A stretch of 64,000 nt of DNA from JACJXW01 sp964418125 (GCA_964418125.1 CAYQKY010000012.1:1-64000); one strand, 5' to 3'. Positions 42,107 through 51,873 are shown, counted from the stretch's first letter. Translations and numbers: made by a program. Notes: generated by a model not told the origin, from the sequence alone.

Positions 42107-43906
42107 ATGAAAAACTTGAAAATATTTCTAGCCATCATCATAACCGCCCTCGTCAGCCTGGGTGCAGGCTATCTGATCTTTGGGGGTAAGACAGCGGAAC
42201 CTGCCGGCCAGGAAGGCCATCAGCATCAGGAAGCCACTGAACAGGCTGCCGAGGTCTGGACCTGTTCCATGCACCCGCAGATCCGGCAGAATGAACCTGG
42301 GAACTGCCCTATCTGCGGCATGGAACTCATCCCATTGAGCGAAGCCTCTTCCTCGGATAATCCCCTGGTCATGGAAATGACCCCGGAGGCGGTGAAGCTT
42401 GCAAATGTGCAAACCGTCGCTGTGGGCAATGCTAATGGCGCCAATACCAAAACCATCTTCCTGACCGGTAAAGTGAAAACGGATGAACGGCTTGTTTCCA
42501 GCCAGGTTGCCCACGTTCCGGGCAGGATCGAACAGCTTTTCGTCACCTTTACCGGCGAAGAGGTTCGGAAGGGCCAGAGACTGGCCACCATCTATTCCCC
42601 GGAACTGGCCACCACCCAGCGGGAGCTTATCGAAGCAATGAAATGGAAGGATTCCCAGCCGCAATTGCTGGAAGCTGCCCGCAATAAGCTTCGCAACTGG
42701 AAGATATCCGAGGCTACCATCGCAGAGATAGAAAGCTCCAGGGATGTTAAAACCAATATTACCGTATATGCTGACCAGAGTGGTGTAGTGCTCAAGCGCC
42801 GGGTATCCGTAGGGGATTACCTCAAAGAAGGTGGGGTGTTATTCGATATTGCCAGCCTGGGCAGGGTGTGGTTGCTGTTCGATGCTTACGAAGAGGACCT
42901 CGCCGAAGTCCGGGTTGGCGGCCTTGTTTCTTATACGGTGCCTGCCATTCCCGGGCGCACCTTCACCGCCCGCATTTCATTCATCGACCCCGTTATCGAC
43001 CCCCAGGCCAGGATAGCCGCTCTGAGGGCGGAGGTGGCCAACCCCGGAGGGTTGCTGAAGCCGGAAATGTTCATCAGGGGTACCATCAAATCCAGAGTTG
43101 GGACGGATAAAAGCAGTTTGTCTGTTCCTAAAACAGCCGTATTGTGGACCGGGCCGCGTTCAGTAGTATACGTGGAAGTGCCCGGCGCCACTGTCCCCTC
43201 TTATGAATTCCGGGAAGTGACGCTCGGCGATGCGGCGGGTGGAGCGTACATCGTAAAAGAAGGGTTGGAAGCGGGCGAGCGGGTCGTAGTCAACGGCGCT
43301 TTCATTATTGACGCCGCCGCTCAGCTCAACAATATGGCGAGCATGATGAACCGAAACGTACGGCAAACCGGTATGGCGGAAACCATTCCTGACCACGCCG
43401 CCCATACGCCGGAGGCTTTCCGGAAACAGTTGATGAGTGTTGTGGACAATTACCTGCTCCTGAAGGACGCCTTTGTCGCTTCTGACCCAGGCCAGGCCAG
43501 CAGGCAAGCTGAACAGGTGCTGATGGCTATCGAAAAAGTGGATATGAGCCTGTTGAAAGGCGATGCGCATATGTTCTGGATGGAAAAAGTGGAAGCCCTG
43601 CAAGCGCATGGAAACGCCATTAAGAAAAGTGAAGACATTGAAGAGCAGCGAAAACAGTTTAGCTTCCTTACCAATGCCCTTGTGGAAGTGATAACCGCTT
43701 TCGGCACCGGCGAACATGTCCTCTATTTACAGCACTGCCCCATGGCCTTCGATAATGAAGGAGCCGACTGGCTAAGTAGCGAGGAGGCGGTCCGCAACCC
43801 GTATTTCGGGGAAAAAATGCTCAAGTGTGGGGCAGTCAAAGAGACTTTTCCACTGGAACGCAAGCCGACTGATCAGGCCAACCCGAACCAGTTTCACAAT
43901 CATTAG
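42107..43906 (+). CDS. cusB: CusB/CzcB-type membrane fusion protein with metal-binding domains
   Basis: The product is 599 residues. After an N-terminal anchor helix comes a His-rich stretch and a heavy-metal-binding domain: WTCSMHP (51-57), then CPICGMELIPL with C67 and C70. The middle is a typical adaptor: barrel-sandwich and beta-barrel (TVYADQSGVVLKRRVSVGDY; VWLLFDAYEEDLAEVRVG). Residues ~430-590 are a DUF3347 domain ending in LQHCPMAFDNEGADWLSSEE, which adds Cys/His/Met copper ligands. It lies 189 nt after the outer-membrane gene; that gap holds only partial inverted repeats. Confidence 0.88.
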   Translation: MKNLKIFLAIIITALVSLGAGYLIFGGKTAEPAGQEGHQHQEATEQAAEVWTCSMHPQIRQNEPGNCPICGMELIPLSEASSSDNPLVMEMTPEAVKLANVQTVAVGNANGANTKTIFLTGKVKTDERLVSSQVAHVPGRIEQLFVTFTGEEVRKGQRLATIYSPELATTQRELIEAMKWKDSQPQLLEAARNKLRNWKISEATIAEIESSRDVKTNITVYADQSGVVLKRRVSVGDYLKEGGVLFDIASLGRVWLLFDAYEEDLAEVRVGGLVSYTVPAIPGRTFTARISFIDPVIDPQARIAALRAEVANPGGLLKPEMFIRGTIKSRVGTDKSSLSVPKTAVLWTGPRSVVYVEVPGATVPSYEFREVTLGDAAGGAYIVKEGLEAGERVVVNGAFIIDAAAQLNNMASMMNRNVRQTGMAETIPDHAAHTPEAFRKQLMSVVDNYLLLKDAFVASDPGQASRQAEQVLMAIEKVDMSLLKGDAHMFWMEKVEALQAHGNAIKKSEDIEEQRKQFSFLTNALVEVITAFGTGEHVLYLQHCPMAFDNEGADWLSSEEAVRNPYFGEKMLKCGAVKETFPLERKPTDQANPNQFHNH

Positions 43907-44079
43907 AGTTTATGTAAGCAAATTTCGTATGCCCCTGAATGATCTTTTTCGCCAGCTCTGCGTCGCGTCCTCGCCTTGGTAGCGCTGCTACCCCCCGATA
44001 GCTATCGGGGCCGGGCGTTCCTTGATCTGACAAAAAATCTTCATCCATGGCCTATACGAAACTTACTCACATAAACTCT
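43905..44079. mobile_element. 175-bp MITE-like palindromic element
   Basis: The ends AGAGTTTATGTAAGCAAATT... (43905-43930) and the reverse complement of 44054-44079 agree at 22 of 26 positions. In the middle lies an 18-bp perfect palindrome, CCCCGATAGCTATCGGGG (43993-44010). It has no coding capacity. The left arm starts just at the cusB stop, suggesting insertion at the gene's end. The rest of the gap to 44216 holds the hairpin at 44091-44158. Confidence 0.6.
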
Positions 44080-44090
44080 ATTAAAATTCT

Positions 44091-44158
44091 GTCTTTCCGG
44101 TTTTTTGATAAATTTCGCGTATTGATGAGCCACGAAATTTATCAAAAACCGGAAAGAC
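44091..44158. repeat. 26-bp-stem hairpin, near perfect
   Basis: GTCTTTCCGGTTTTTTGATA... (44091-44117) pairs with 44133-44158 with only one unpaired T, around a 15-nt loop. It is not followed by a T-run on either strand, so it is not a standard terminator. It lies 60 nt before the multicopper oxidase and may be part of a mobile element or a leader RNA structure. Confidence 0.6.
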
Positions 44159-44216
44159 GAGCCCAATCTCAATGAACAGCGGTTTGAACAGGTTCCTGTC
44201 TACAAAACATTGAAAA

Positions 44217-46211
44217 ATGAAATACTTTTTGACACTTATTCTTTTGGTAACCGGTATCCAACTGTTTGGGCATGTGGAGCTGATCCGGCCTCAGGGAGGA
44301 GAAACGTTTACCGTCGGCGAGGAGGTACTGATCGAATGGAATGTCCTTATTGCTCACGATACTCAAAACTGGGATTTGCTGTTTTCTCCGGATGGCGGCC
44401 AGAACTGGGAACCCATAGCTTCAGATCTCAGCCCCGGCGCGCTCAGCTACAGCTGGACGGTTCCTGATGTCATCACCTCACAGGGAAGAATTCAGGTTAT
44501 TCAGGACAATGCCGGCGCTGACTATAACGATATCAGCGGGGATTTTTCGATTGAGGGAAATGCCTCTTCCCTGAATGCACTTTTTATTCCGGATATCCTA
44601 ACAGGGCCGTCTGTAAGCCTGAATTTGCAAAGTGGCCAGGTGGCCTTCTACGATGGGTTTATCACCAATACCATTGGATATAACCAGGATATTCTGGGCC
44701 CGACTTTGATCCTGGAAAAGGGACGTGATGTCACTTTAAATGTGGCCAATAGCTTGTCCGAAACCACTACAGTTCACTGGCATGGGATGCACGTATCTGC
44801 AGAAAATGACGGCGGGCCGCATACGCCTATTGCCCCCGGGGAAGTTTGGGCGCCCTCTTTTACGGTGCTGGATAAAGCCGGCACCTATTGGTATCACCCT
44901 CACCTGCACGAACATACGGAAGAGCAGGTTACCAGGGGTGCAGCCGGGTTCATAATCGTGAGAGATGAGGAGGAAGCTCAGTTAGATCTCCCGAGGAGAT
45001 ATGGGATAGATGACTTCCCAGTCGTGATCCAGTCGCGTGCTTTCAATGCAGAAAAACAGTTTTTAACCAACACCGCTTCCGACAATACCATTCTTTGCAA
45101 TGGAACCTTAGACCCCTATCTCGAAGCGCCTGCCCAGGTTATACGCCTGCGCTTGCTCAATGGCTCGACAGAACGGGTTTACGACCTTGGCTTTTCCGGC
45201 AACCTGGCCTTTTATCAGATCGCATCTGACGGCGGTTTACTCGGCGCTCCCGTCACCCTTAGCCGTTTAAGGCTGGCACCGGGAGAAAGGGCGGAAATCC
45301 TGCTGGATCTATCCGCTCTGCAAGGGCAGTCTGTTAGCCTGATGAGTTTTGCTTCTGAGCTGCCAAGTGGCATTTATGGCGCCGCCAACCCCAGTGTAAT
45401 GCCAATAGGAGGCATTACTGGGTATAGTGGTAACCCTTTAAACGGCAGTGATTTCAACATCCTTCAATTAAAGGTGGCAGCTCCGACGGCAGATCCGGTT
45501 ACTTCCATCCCTTCGGCCCTCCTGGATCAAACCCCATATGCGGAGGCTGACGCCCAGGCAACCCGCAATCTTACCTTTACTCCTGCTCAGATGGGCCCTG
45601 CCGGGATGGTTGAGGGCCCCTTTGTGATCAACGGCGCGGAGTATGATATGGAAGTAGTCAACTACCGTATCCCACTAAGCAACACAGAGATATGGCAATT
45701 GACCAATATGACCGCTATTTCCCATCCCTTTCACATTCACGATGTCCAGTTTCATATTCTGGATATCAACGGAAATACGCCGCCGCCCAATATGCGGGGC
45801 AGAAAAGATGTGGTGCTGGTCCCGCCAATGGGTGGTACGGTGCGCTTCATCACCAAATTTGAGGATTTCGCCGATGAAGATACCCCCTACATGTACCACT
45901 GCCACATGCTCAGCCACGAAGATGATGGGATGATGGGGCAGTTTATCGTATTTGGCAATACCAGCAGTGTTGATGAATTTGCCATTGAGCCGGCAATTGT
46001 ATATCCGAACCCGACTTCCGGTAATGTAATGATCGGCAGGCTGGACTTTTTGGCCATTGAAATTTACAATTCCTCAGGCCAAATTTTAGAACGAAGGAAG
46101 ACAGCCAATGAAAATGAATTTATAAACCTATCAGGCTATGCCGATGGGCTTTACTATATCCATGTAATTACTCCCGCCGGAATTCGGGCTTTCAAAGTGG
46201 TGAAAAACTAA
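44217..46211 (+). CDS. Multicopper oxidase with T9SS sorting domain
   Basis: The product is 664 residues. A signal peptide (MKYFLTLILLVTGIQLFG) is followed by an Ig-like start (ELIRPQGGETFTVGEEVLIE) and three cupredoxin domains. The copper ligands are visible: HWHGMH (187-192), WYHPHLHEH, HPFHIHDVQFH (from 503) and HCHMLSHEDDGMMG (from 561). A C-terminal type A sorting domain (YPNPTSGNVMIGRLDF to the end) predicts T9SS export. It likely oxidises Cu(I) to Cu(II), or other substrates, outside the cell. Its position after the cus genes supports copper detoxification. Confidence 0.92.
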   Translation: MKYFLTLILLVTGIQLFGHVELIRPQGGETFTVGEEVLIEWNVLIAHDTQNWDLLFSPDGGQNWEPIASDLSPGALSYSWTVPDVITSQGRIQVIQDNAGADYNDISGDFSIEGNASSLNALFIPDILTGPSVSLNLQSGQVAFYDGFITNTIGYNQDILGPTLILEKGRDVTLNVANSLSETTTVHWHGMHVSAENDGGPHTPIAPGEVWAPSFTVLDKAGTYWYHPHLHEHTEEQVTRGAAGFIIVRDEEEAQLDLPRRYGIDDFPVVIQSRAFNAEKQFLTNTASDNTILCNGTLDPYLEAPAQVIRLRLLNGSTERVYDLGFSGNLAFYQIASDGGLLGAPVTLSRLRLAPGERAEILLDLSALQGQSVSLMSFASELPSGIYGAANPSVMPIGGITGYSGNPLNGSDFNILQLKVAAPTADPVTSIPSALLDQTPYAEADAQATRNLTFTPAQMGPAGMVEGPFVINGAEYDMEVVNYRIPLSNTEIWQLTNMTAISHPFHIHDVQFHILDINGNTPPPNMRGRKDVVLVPPMGGTVRFITKFEDFADEDTPYMYHCHMLSHEDDGMMGQFIVFGNTSSVDEFAIEPAIVYPNPTSGNVMIGRLDFLAIEIYNSSGQILERRKTANENEFINLSGYADGLYYIHVITPAGIRAFKVVKN

Positions 46212-46241
46212 TCTTCTCATACTACCAAAAAATTTCATACC

Positions 46242-46865
46242 ATGCATTACTTCAAAATTTTGTTGTTTCTTTCAGCCTTTTCAACGACGGCTATTGTCAC
46301 CTCATCGTGTAATAATGGGCCTGGCAATGCTGCCGGTTCTGAACAAAAGGAGCAGGAAGACATGGGTCACAGCTCGATGGAGCATGGTGAAGGAATGAAC
46401 CCTGAAGCCATGCAAACTTCAGTAAAACATTCCGATTCCGGCGCCGCTATTTTAGACGCTTACCTGGCCATTAAAAATGCTCTGGTAAAAGACGGCCAGG
46501 AACAAGCAGCCAAAGCAGCTTCGGATCTTTTCACGGCTGCCGGCAATTTTGATCCGGCTAAATTTCAGGAGGCAGATCAAAAAGAGCTTAAAGAGATCAT
46601 GGAAGTTGTCAAAGAGCATGCAGAGCATATTTCCGAAAGTGAGATTGCCCACCAAAGGGAGCATTTCGAGTCATTGGGCAAAGATATTAAAGACCTGGTA
46701 GCCATCATCGGAACAGACCGTACGCTGTATCAGCAATATTGCCCGATGTACAATAACAAAAAAGGCGGTATGTGGCTCAGTGCCAGTAAAGAAGTGGAGA
46801 ACCCTCTTTTCGGCTCCAGCATACCCAAATGCGGAGTGGTAAAAGAGACCATTGCTGCACAATGA
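46242..46865 (+). CDS. DUF3347 copper-binding lipoprotein
   Basis: The product is 207 residues. A signal with lipobox VTSSC is followed by a Met/His/Glu-rich tract (DMGHSSMEHGEGMNPEAMQT). A DUF3347 domain (~68-200) contains QYCPMYNNKKGGMWLSASKE and a final KCGVVKETI, closely similar to the end of the CusB protein at 42107. It probably handles copper in the periplasm. Its stop overlaps the start of 46862-47305 by 4 nt. Confidence 0.8.
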   Translation: MHYFKILLFLSAFSTTAIVTSSCNNGPGNAAGSEQKEQEDMGHSSMEHGEGMNPEAMQTSVKHSDSGAAILDAYLAIKNALVKDGQEQAAKAASDLFTAAGNFDPAKFQEADQKELKEIMEVVKEHAEHISESEIAHQREHFESLGKDIKDLVAIIGTDRTLYQQYCPMYNNKKGGMWLSASKEVENPLFGSSIPKCGVVKETIAAQ

Positions 46866-47305
46866 GGAAAAGTATAAAAATGGCTTTACTGGTGGCAGGT
46901 ATTGCACTGGTGGGGATACAATTCATCCCCATCCAGCGCAATACCAGCGCTGAAACCCCTCCTTCCGATTTTATGGCAACTGAAAAACCGCCTGCTGAGA
47001 TAAAATCACTGATTACGGCTTCCTGCTATAATTGCCACAGCAACAATACAGATTATCCCTGGTACAGCCATGTTCAGCCTTTTGCCTGGATGATCCAAAA
47101 CCACATAAACAATGGAAAGGAGGAACTTAATCTATCCGAATGGGGAAATTACTCCGGCCGCATGAAACGCATGAAACGCGAATCTATGATCAATCAGATT
47201 GAAGACGGAGAAATGCCCCTCTGGCCTTATACTCTCCTTCATAAGGAGGCAGTATTAAGCGATTCGAAAAAGAAAGCACTGCTCGGCTATCTATCCAATC
47301 TGTAG
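46862..47305 (+). CDS. Haem-binding-domain protein (single CxxCH)
   Basis: The ATG at 46862 overlaps the upstream stop and gives 147 residues. An N-terminal membrane helix (KMALLVAGIALVGIQFI) precedes a domain with CYNCHSN, DYPWYSHVQPFAWMIQNHIN and an ending typical of the short haem-binding family found in Bacteroidota. It would attach one haem c in the periplasm and might pass electrons to or from the copper oxidase. Cotranscribed with the DUF3347 gene. Confidence 0.8.
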   Translation: MRKSIKMALLVAGIALVGIQFIPIQRNTSAETPPSDFMATEKPPAEIKSLITASCYNCHSNNTDYPWYSHVQPFAWMIQNHINNGKEELNLSEWGNYSGRMKRMKRESMINQIEDGEMPLWPYTLLHKEAVLSDSKKKALLGYLSNL

Positions 47306-47352
47306 GTGCATTGGTATTTTCAAAACTGGAAAATCTCCAACCATTAAAAGCT

Positions 47353-49083
47353 ATGATTAGAATGAAGAATTTTATATGGATATTAATTATTTTAATTCTT
47401 GTAGATGCAAATAAAAGCATTGCACAAATAGCACCCTCTGTCGAAGGCAACGTAAATAACCTACACGTCAGAGAATACAACCTGACGATTGACAAAAAAG
47501 CTGCTACTGTTTCTTATCCCCAAATCACCTTTCAAAAAACCTTTGGCGGTAGCGCAACCGATTATGCCTACACGTTGACGCAGACCACCGGCGAAGGATA
47601 CATTCTTGCAGGCTATACTGAAAGTTTTGGTGAAGGTAGCAGAGATGTCTATCTCATTCGCACTGACCAGCAGGGGAATATGCTCTGGTCAAAGACCATT
47701 GGCAATAGCAACACGGACTATGCGTGGGCAATTGCCCAAACCGCAGACGGAGGCTTTATCATTGGGGCGCATACTGAAAGTTTCGGACAAGGCGGGCACG
47801 ATGTAAACCTCATCCGAACCAATCCGCAGGGCGAAGTGATTTGGTCAAAAACCTATGGCGGTGCGAGTGCCGATGGAGCGTACTCTCTGCAACCGGCCTT
47901 TGACGGCGGCTTCATCGTTGCAGCGCATACCAGCAGCTATGGCGAGGGGCAACACGAAATTTATTTACTTCGAACCGATGCTGACGGCGAAGTTTTGTGG
48001 GCAAAAACCTACGGCAATACCGGTGGCGATTTTTTGAGAGCTATTGACCTGACTCCTGATTTGGGTTTTATCATGGTTGCTGAAACGTACAGTTTTGGTG
48101 CAGGCAACGCCGACATTTATGTGATCAGAACCGATATGAATGGCGACACTTTGTGGACAAGAACTTTCGGCGGCGCAGGCGACGATTTTGGCTATTCCGT
48201 CCGGCTGACCAGTGACCAAGCCTACATCATTGCGGGGCATAGTCGCAGCTTCGGGCAGGGGCAATTGGATGCGCTTTTAATGAAAATTGACGACCACGGC
48301 GAGATTTTGTGGGCAAAAACCTACGGCGGTTTGGATGAAGATTTTGCTTACTCCGTCGAACCTACGGTGGATGGCGGCTACATTATGACGGGTGGCACTA
48401 AAAGTTTTGCAACGGGCGGTTTTTGCGATGTGCTTTGCAACGACGTATATTTAATAAAAACCGACGAGAACGGCGATACCCTCTGGACGAAAGCCTACGG
48501 CAGTTTGGGCGAAGAACGGGGTTGGACAGTAAGGGCAACTTTGGACGATGGCTATGCGGTAGCAGGCATTACAACGGGTTTTGGATCGGGCGCAGAGGAT
48601 TTTTATTTTATAAAAACCGATGCCGACGGCAATGCCGGATGTGCTGAAAAAGGAACAGAAACGATAGTGGGAACGCCTGATTTGGAAGTCAATTTTACAG
48701 CAACGGTAGTGGGTTCGGGTACGGTGACGGCGGTTGCCACGCCTGTTTCGGGTACACCCGCTACCCTGGAAAATACTTTGTGCTTCACAACTTCCGTAAA
48801 TGAACCCGATTTACAGCAAAACTTTCACATATTCCCTAATCCTACAACCGGGTATTTTGAACTGGAATATATCCTTGAACGCCACCAAACTATTGCCCTT
48901 CAGCTTTTTGGACTGGATGGCAAAGTGATTTTTCAAACCAGCCCCGTAATGCAAATGCCGGGTAGCTATCGCCAAAGTTTGGACGGACAACAGTTTGGCC
49001 TTTCTTCTGGAATTTACATTATAAAAATAAAAACAGGGGAAACAGAGGCTCTTCACAAACTAGCTATTGTCGATTCAAAATAA
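47353..49083 (+). CDS. Secreted seven-repeat protein with T9SS sorting domain
   Basis: The ATG at 47353 gives 576 residues; an ATG three codons later is equally good. A signal peptide (FIWILIILILVDANKSIA) is followed by seven repeats of ~52 residues. Each has a GG(x)DFGYSV-like start, a DGGFII-type core, SFGxG and an end like DVYLIRTDADGEVLWAKTYG. They probably form a beta-propeller or solenoid. A type A sorting domain (FPNPTTGYFELEY onwards) predicts T9SS export. It sits inside the copper island, but no copper motif is evident. Confidence 0.8.
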   Translation: MIRMKNFIWILIILILVDANKSIAQIAPSVEGNVNNLHVREYNLTIDKKAATVSYPQITFQKTFGGSATDYAYTLTQTTGEGYILAGYTESFGEGSRDVYLIRTDQQGNMLWSKTIGNSNTDYAWAIAQTADGGFIIGAHTESFGQGGHDVNLIRTNPQGEVIWSKTYGGASADGAYSLQPAFDGGFIVAAHTSSYGEGQHEIYLLRTDADGEVLWAKTYGNTGGDFLRAIDLTPDLGFIMVAETYSFGAGNADIYVIRTDMNGDTLWTRTFGGAGDDFGYSVRLTSDQAYIIAGHSRSFGQGQLDALLMKIDDHGEILWAKTYGGLDEDFAYSVEPTVDGGYIMTGGTKSFATGGFCDVLCNDVYLIKTDENGDTLWTKAYGSLGEERGWTVRATLDDGYAVAGITTGFGSGAEDFYFIKTDADGNAGCAEKGTETIVGTPDLEVNFTATVVGSGTVTAVATPVSGTPATLENTLCFTTSVNEPDLQQNFHIFPNPTTGYFELEYILERHQTIALQLFGLDGKVIFQTSPVMQMPGSYRQSLDGQQFGLSSGIYIIKIKTGETEALHKLAIVDSK

Positions 49084-49237
49084 CTTAAGCATGAATGCAA
49101 ATTGTACTTAGCAACCAATGGCCTTGAAATGGGCGCCCAGGCCATCTGGAGAATAATGCTTGCACTAAACGGAGCATTATGTGCTTCGATGTTGCCAAGC
49201 GGCATTTCTTCTTATACAACCAATAAAAGTTTAAACG

Positions 49238-49558
49238 ATGAAATCTCTAAAATCACTTGGTGTTTTAACCTTATTGTTCTGCATGGCTTTGTTTGCCTGG
49301 TCCTGTGGGGGCAATGGTACTCATGATCACGGTAACCATGACCATAAAGCCACTCATACGGAGGCTTCCCATGATGGCCATGACCATGATGCACCCACTG
49401 CCGAGGCACATCATGGAGAGGGCAAAGAATACACCTCTGCTTATGTCTGCCCCATGCATTGCGAAGGCAGCGGTAGTGAAAGTGCAGGTACATGCCCGGT
49501 TTGCGGGATGGATTACGTTGCGCAGGCAGAGCATACCAAGGATGGGCACAGCCATTAA
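49238..49558 (+). CDS. His-rich heavy-metal-binding lipoprotein
   Basis: The product is 106 residues. A lipobox LFAWSC is followed by a long His/Asp-rich segment (THDHGNHDHKATHTEASHDG...). A heavy-metal-binding domain with CPMHCEGSG and CPVCGMDYVAQ follows. This matches metal-binding domains fused to CusB-type proteins, here as a free lipoprotein. It probably buffers copper or zinc in the periplasm. It is followed by a clear intrinsic terminator. Confidence 0.8.
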   Translation: MKSLKSLGVLTLLFCMALFAWSCGGNGTHDHGNHDHKATHTEASHDGHDHDAPTAEAHHGEGKEYTSAYVCPMHCEGSGSESAGTCPVCGMDYVAQAEHTKDGHSH

Positions 49559-49570
49559 TTCGTTTTCTGA

Positions 49571-49608
49571 AACCCGGAAGGCTGTCTCCGATAGCCTTCC
49601 GGGTTTTG
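49571..49608 (+). terminator. Intrinsic terminator
   Basis: AACCCGGAAGGCT (49571-49583) pairs perfectly with AGCCTTCCGGGTT (49593-49605) around a 9-nt loop, followed by a short T-run (TTTTGAA). It ends the transcript of the 49238-49558 gene. Confidence 0.8.
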
Positions 49609-49618
49609 AATTAAATTT

Positions 49619-50860
49619 ATGCCAATGAAAAAGCCTCTTTTCGTTTTCTTATTAATAATTAGCTTAATGTCCTGTCAGCACAATTCAGGCCATGGGGATT
49701 CGGAGGGGCTGCTTATTAAAGCAATTCCCGTCCCAACAAAGGAAAGTGGAGAACCTAACCTTTTTGTATCCAAAGATGGCCAGGCACTACTCTCCTGGGT
49801 AGAATACCTCAATGACACGACAGGCGCTTTACTGTTTTCCAGGCTGGAAAATGACAAATGGAGCGAGCCAAATGAAATTGCAAGAGGATCTGACTGGTTT
49901 GTCAATTGGGCGGATTTTCCCTCTCTGGCATCTTTTCATAACAAGCCTAATAGCGTAGCTGCCCATTGGTTGCAGAAAAGCGCCAACGGAACGTACGATT
50001 ATGATGTACGCATTGCTCTTTCAAAAGATGGGGGCTATCATTGGGGGCCTTCCTTTATTCCACATCGGGATGGAATAGCTGCCGAACACGGTTTTGTCAC
50101 TATGTTCCCGCTTCAGGATGGACGCATGTTTATTGTATGGCTCGATGGCAGGAATACTAAAGGTTCCGAAGGCCATGAGGATGCTCACGCTCATGGAGGG
50201 GCGATGGCACTAAGGACTGCCGAGTTTGACGAAGACGGCAACCTTTATGAAGAAGCAGAACTTGATACAAGGGTTTGTGATTGTTGCCAAACAGATGCTG
50301 TAATGACTAATTCCGGGCCGGTAGTTGTTTATCGGGACCGGTCGGAAGAGGAGGTAAGAGACATTTCTATTGTCCGAAAAATAAATGGCCAATGGACAGC
50401 GCCTCAGAAGGTGCATGAGGATAACTGGAAAATTGCCGGATGCCCTGTTAATGGCCCTGCCATTACAGCTCAAAATAATACCGTTGCCGTTGCCTGGTTC
50501 AGCATGCCCGAAGAAAAGCCACAAGTGAAGGTAGCCTTTTCAGATGATAGCGGCGAAACCTTCTCTGTGCCAATCCGTGTGGATGAGGGCAATCCTTTGG
50601 GGCGCGTGGATATAGAATTGCTTAATGGCAATGAGGCGGTGGTTAGCTGGATGGAGGAAAAAGAAGATGGTGCAACCATCAATGCAGTCAAAGTTGATTT
50701 GCAGGGTAAAATGGGCGCCCCCTTTTTAATGGCTGCTACTAACCCTTCCCGGCAAAGTGGGTTCCCGGTGATGGCAAAGCGTGATAAACAAATCATTTTT
50801 GCCTGGACAGATGCGGACAGCCTATCTAGCGTGAAGACGGCCATTATGAACATCGAATAG
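49619..50860 (+). CDS. Sialidase-fold (BNR-like) lipoprotein
   Basis: The product is 413 residues (ATG at 49619; a second ATG at 49625 is possible). A lipobox ISLMSC is followed by repeated strands with Asp-box-like motifs (SKDGQALLSW; SKDGGYHWGP; SDDSGETFSVP), typical of six-bladed sialidase/BNR propellers. It also has a CDCC Cys cluster (near 220) and a His-rich stretch (EGHEDAHAHGG), which may bind metal. No sialidase catalytic set could be confirmed. It is a probable surface or periplasmic protein of the copper island. Confidence 0.7.
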   Translation: MPMKKPLFVFLLIISLMSCQHNSGHGDSEGLLIKAIPVPTKESGEPNLFVSKDGQALLSWVEYLNDTTGALLFSRLENDKWSEPNEIARGSDWFVNWADFPSLASFHNKPNSVAAHWLQKSANGTYDYDVRIALSKDGGYHWGPSFIPHRDGIAAEHGFVTMFPLQDGRMFIVWLDGRNTKGSEGHEDAHAHGGAMALRTAEFDEDGNLYEEAELDTRVCDCCQTDAVMTNSGPVVVYRDRSEEEVRDISIVRKINGQWTAPQKVHEDNWKIAGCPVNGPAITAQNNTVAVAWFSMPEEKPQVKVAFSDDSGETFSVPIRVDEGNPLGRVDIELLNGNEAVVSWMEEKEDGATINAVKVDLQGKMGAPFLMAATNPSRQSGFPVMAKRDKQIIFAWTDADSLSSVKTAIMNIE

Positions 50861-51082
50861 CCTGTCAATTTTTGTAATGGGAAATTTGCACACTTGGCAA
50901 CGTGCAATCAAAACAGGCTGGTTTTCCAGGAGCGCTTTTTCCTTTATCCGGCCCCGGCCTTTTTGGTATGGGATAAATTGTTGAAGAACAGCTTCCGGCT
51001 GACAAAAATCATTGGTGAAACAAGAGTTTATTGCTAACTTTACTCCAAAGCTTGCATTTGGTATAATAATATTTTCAACTTC

Positions 51083-51499
51083 ATGCTAAAAGCTGTTATC
51101 CATATCGCCGTTGCTTTTTCGGTATTCCTCAGCTCCGGAGGCTTTTGGATAAACAGCCACTATTGCGAGGATGAATTCGTAAAAACGAGCTTCTTCTTCA
51201 GCTTCGGAAGTTGTTGCGCCAAGGATGCCGTTACCCCATGTTCCAGGGACGAGGAGGATCACAAGGAAGATAAAAATTGTTGCCACAACGAATCGACTTA
51301 CTACAAGCTTGATCAGGACCAGCAGATCCCGATAATCGGGATCGATGTTACCGGCCGCCCGATCAGCTTGAGCGCCATTCTTCCTCCTCAAAGGATCCTC
51401 ATTCCTTCATTTGATAAGCAATACTTTCCATTCCTGTATTATGTCCCTCCGCTTTTAGTCTACGACAGGCAAGCGTGGTTACAGTCCTTTCTTTGTTAG
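51083..51499 (+). CDS. Second HYC_CC_PP-type copper-associated protein
   Basis: The product is 138 residues. A signal helix (AVIHIAVAFSVFLSSGGFWI) precedes the family motifs: SHYCEDEF, SCCAKD, NCCHNES and VPPLLVYDRQ. It is more Cys-rich than the copy at 36450 and has diverged strongly. It probably binds copper in the periplasm. A possible -7 element TAACTTTA lies about 50 nt upstream. It stands alone between a 222-nt gap without genes and the MITE at 51693. Confidence 0.75.
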   Translation: MLKAVIHIAVAFSVFLSSGGFWINSHYCEDEFVKTSFFFSFGSCCAKDAVTPCSRDEEDHKEDKNCCHNESTYYKLDQDQQIPIIGIDVTGRPISLSAILPPQRILIPSFDKQYFPFLYYVPPLLVYDRQAWLQSFLC

Positions 51500-51692
51500 C
51501 GGTTCCTTTCTCATCCTGCACAAGGCCCCTGCCAGGAGCTGCAGGTATATCCTGTCATTCCGGGTATCATTACTGATTGTATAGGTTGTCCTTTGTTGGT
51601 CTGGCGGGGGCCTGGCCACCGGCGATAAGCCGGGCCCAGGTAAGTGCCGTCTTTTTTCCGGGCATAACCTGCCCTGATTTCCGCTAACACTA

Positions 51693-51856
51693 AGAGGCTG
51701 TTTCATTTAAGTCCTTTGATTTTCTTATAGCCCTTTTTTTACCACTCGTCAGCCTTTTTTCGTCCCGTACCTTCCAGGTACGAAACTCAAAAATGGCTTC
51801 GATTGGCAAAAAAATCATCTATAATAAATTTCAAAAACTTAAATGAAACAGCCTCT
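51693..51856. mobile_element. 164-bp MITE-like element with 20-bp perfect inverted repeats
   Basis: AGAGGCTGTTTCATTTAAGT (51693-51712) is exactly complementary to 51837-51856. A TAA flanks the GAGGCTG end on both sides, as a short target duplication would. The interior is non-coding. The right end is only 17 nt from the start of the HMA-AraC gene, so it may supply promoter sequence. Confidence 0.65.
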
Positions 51857-51873
51857 AAAACCACCCCCTCAAA

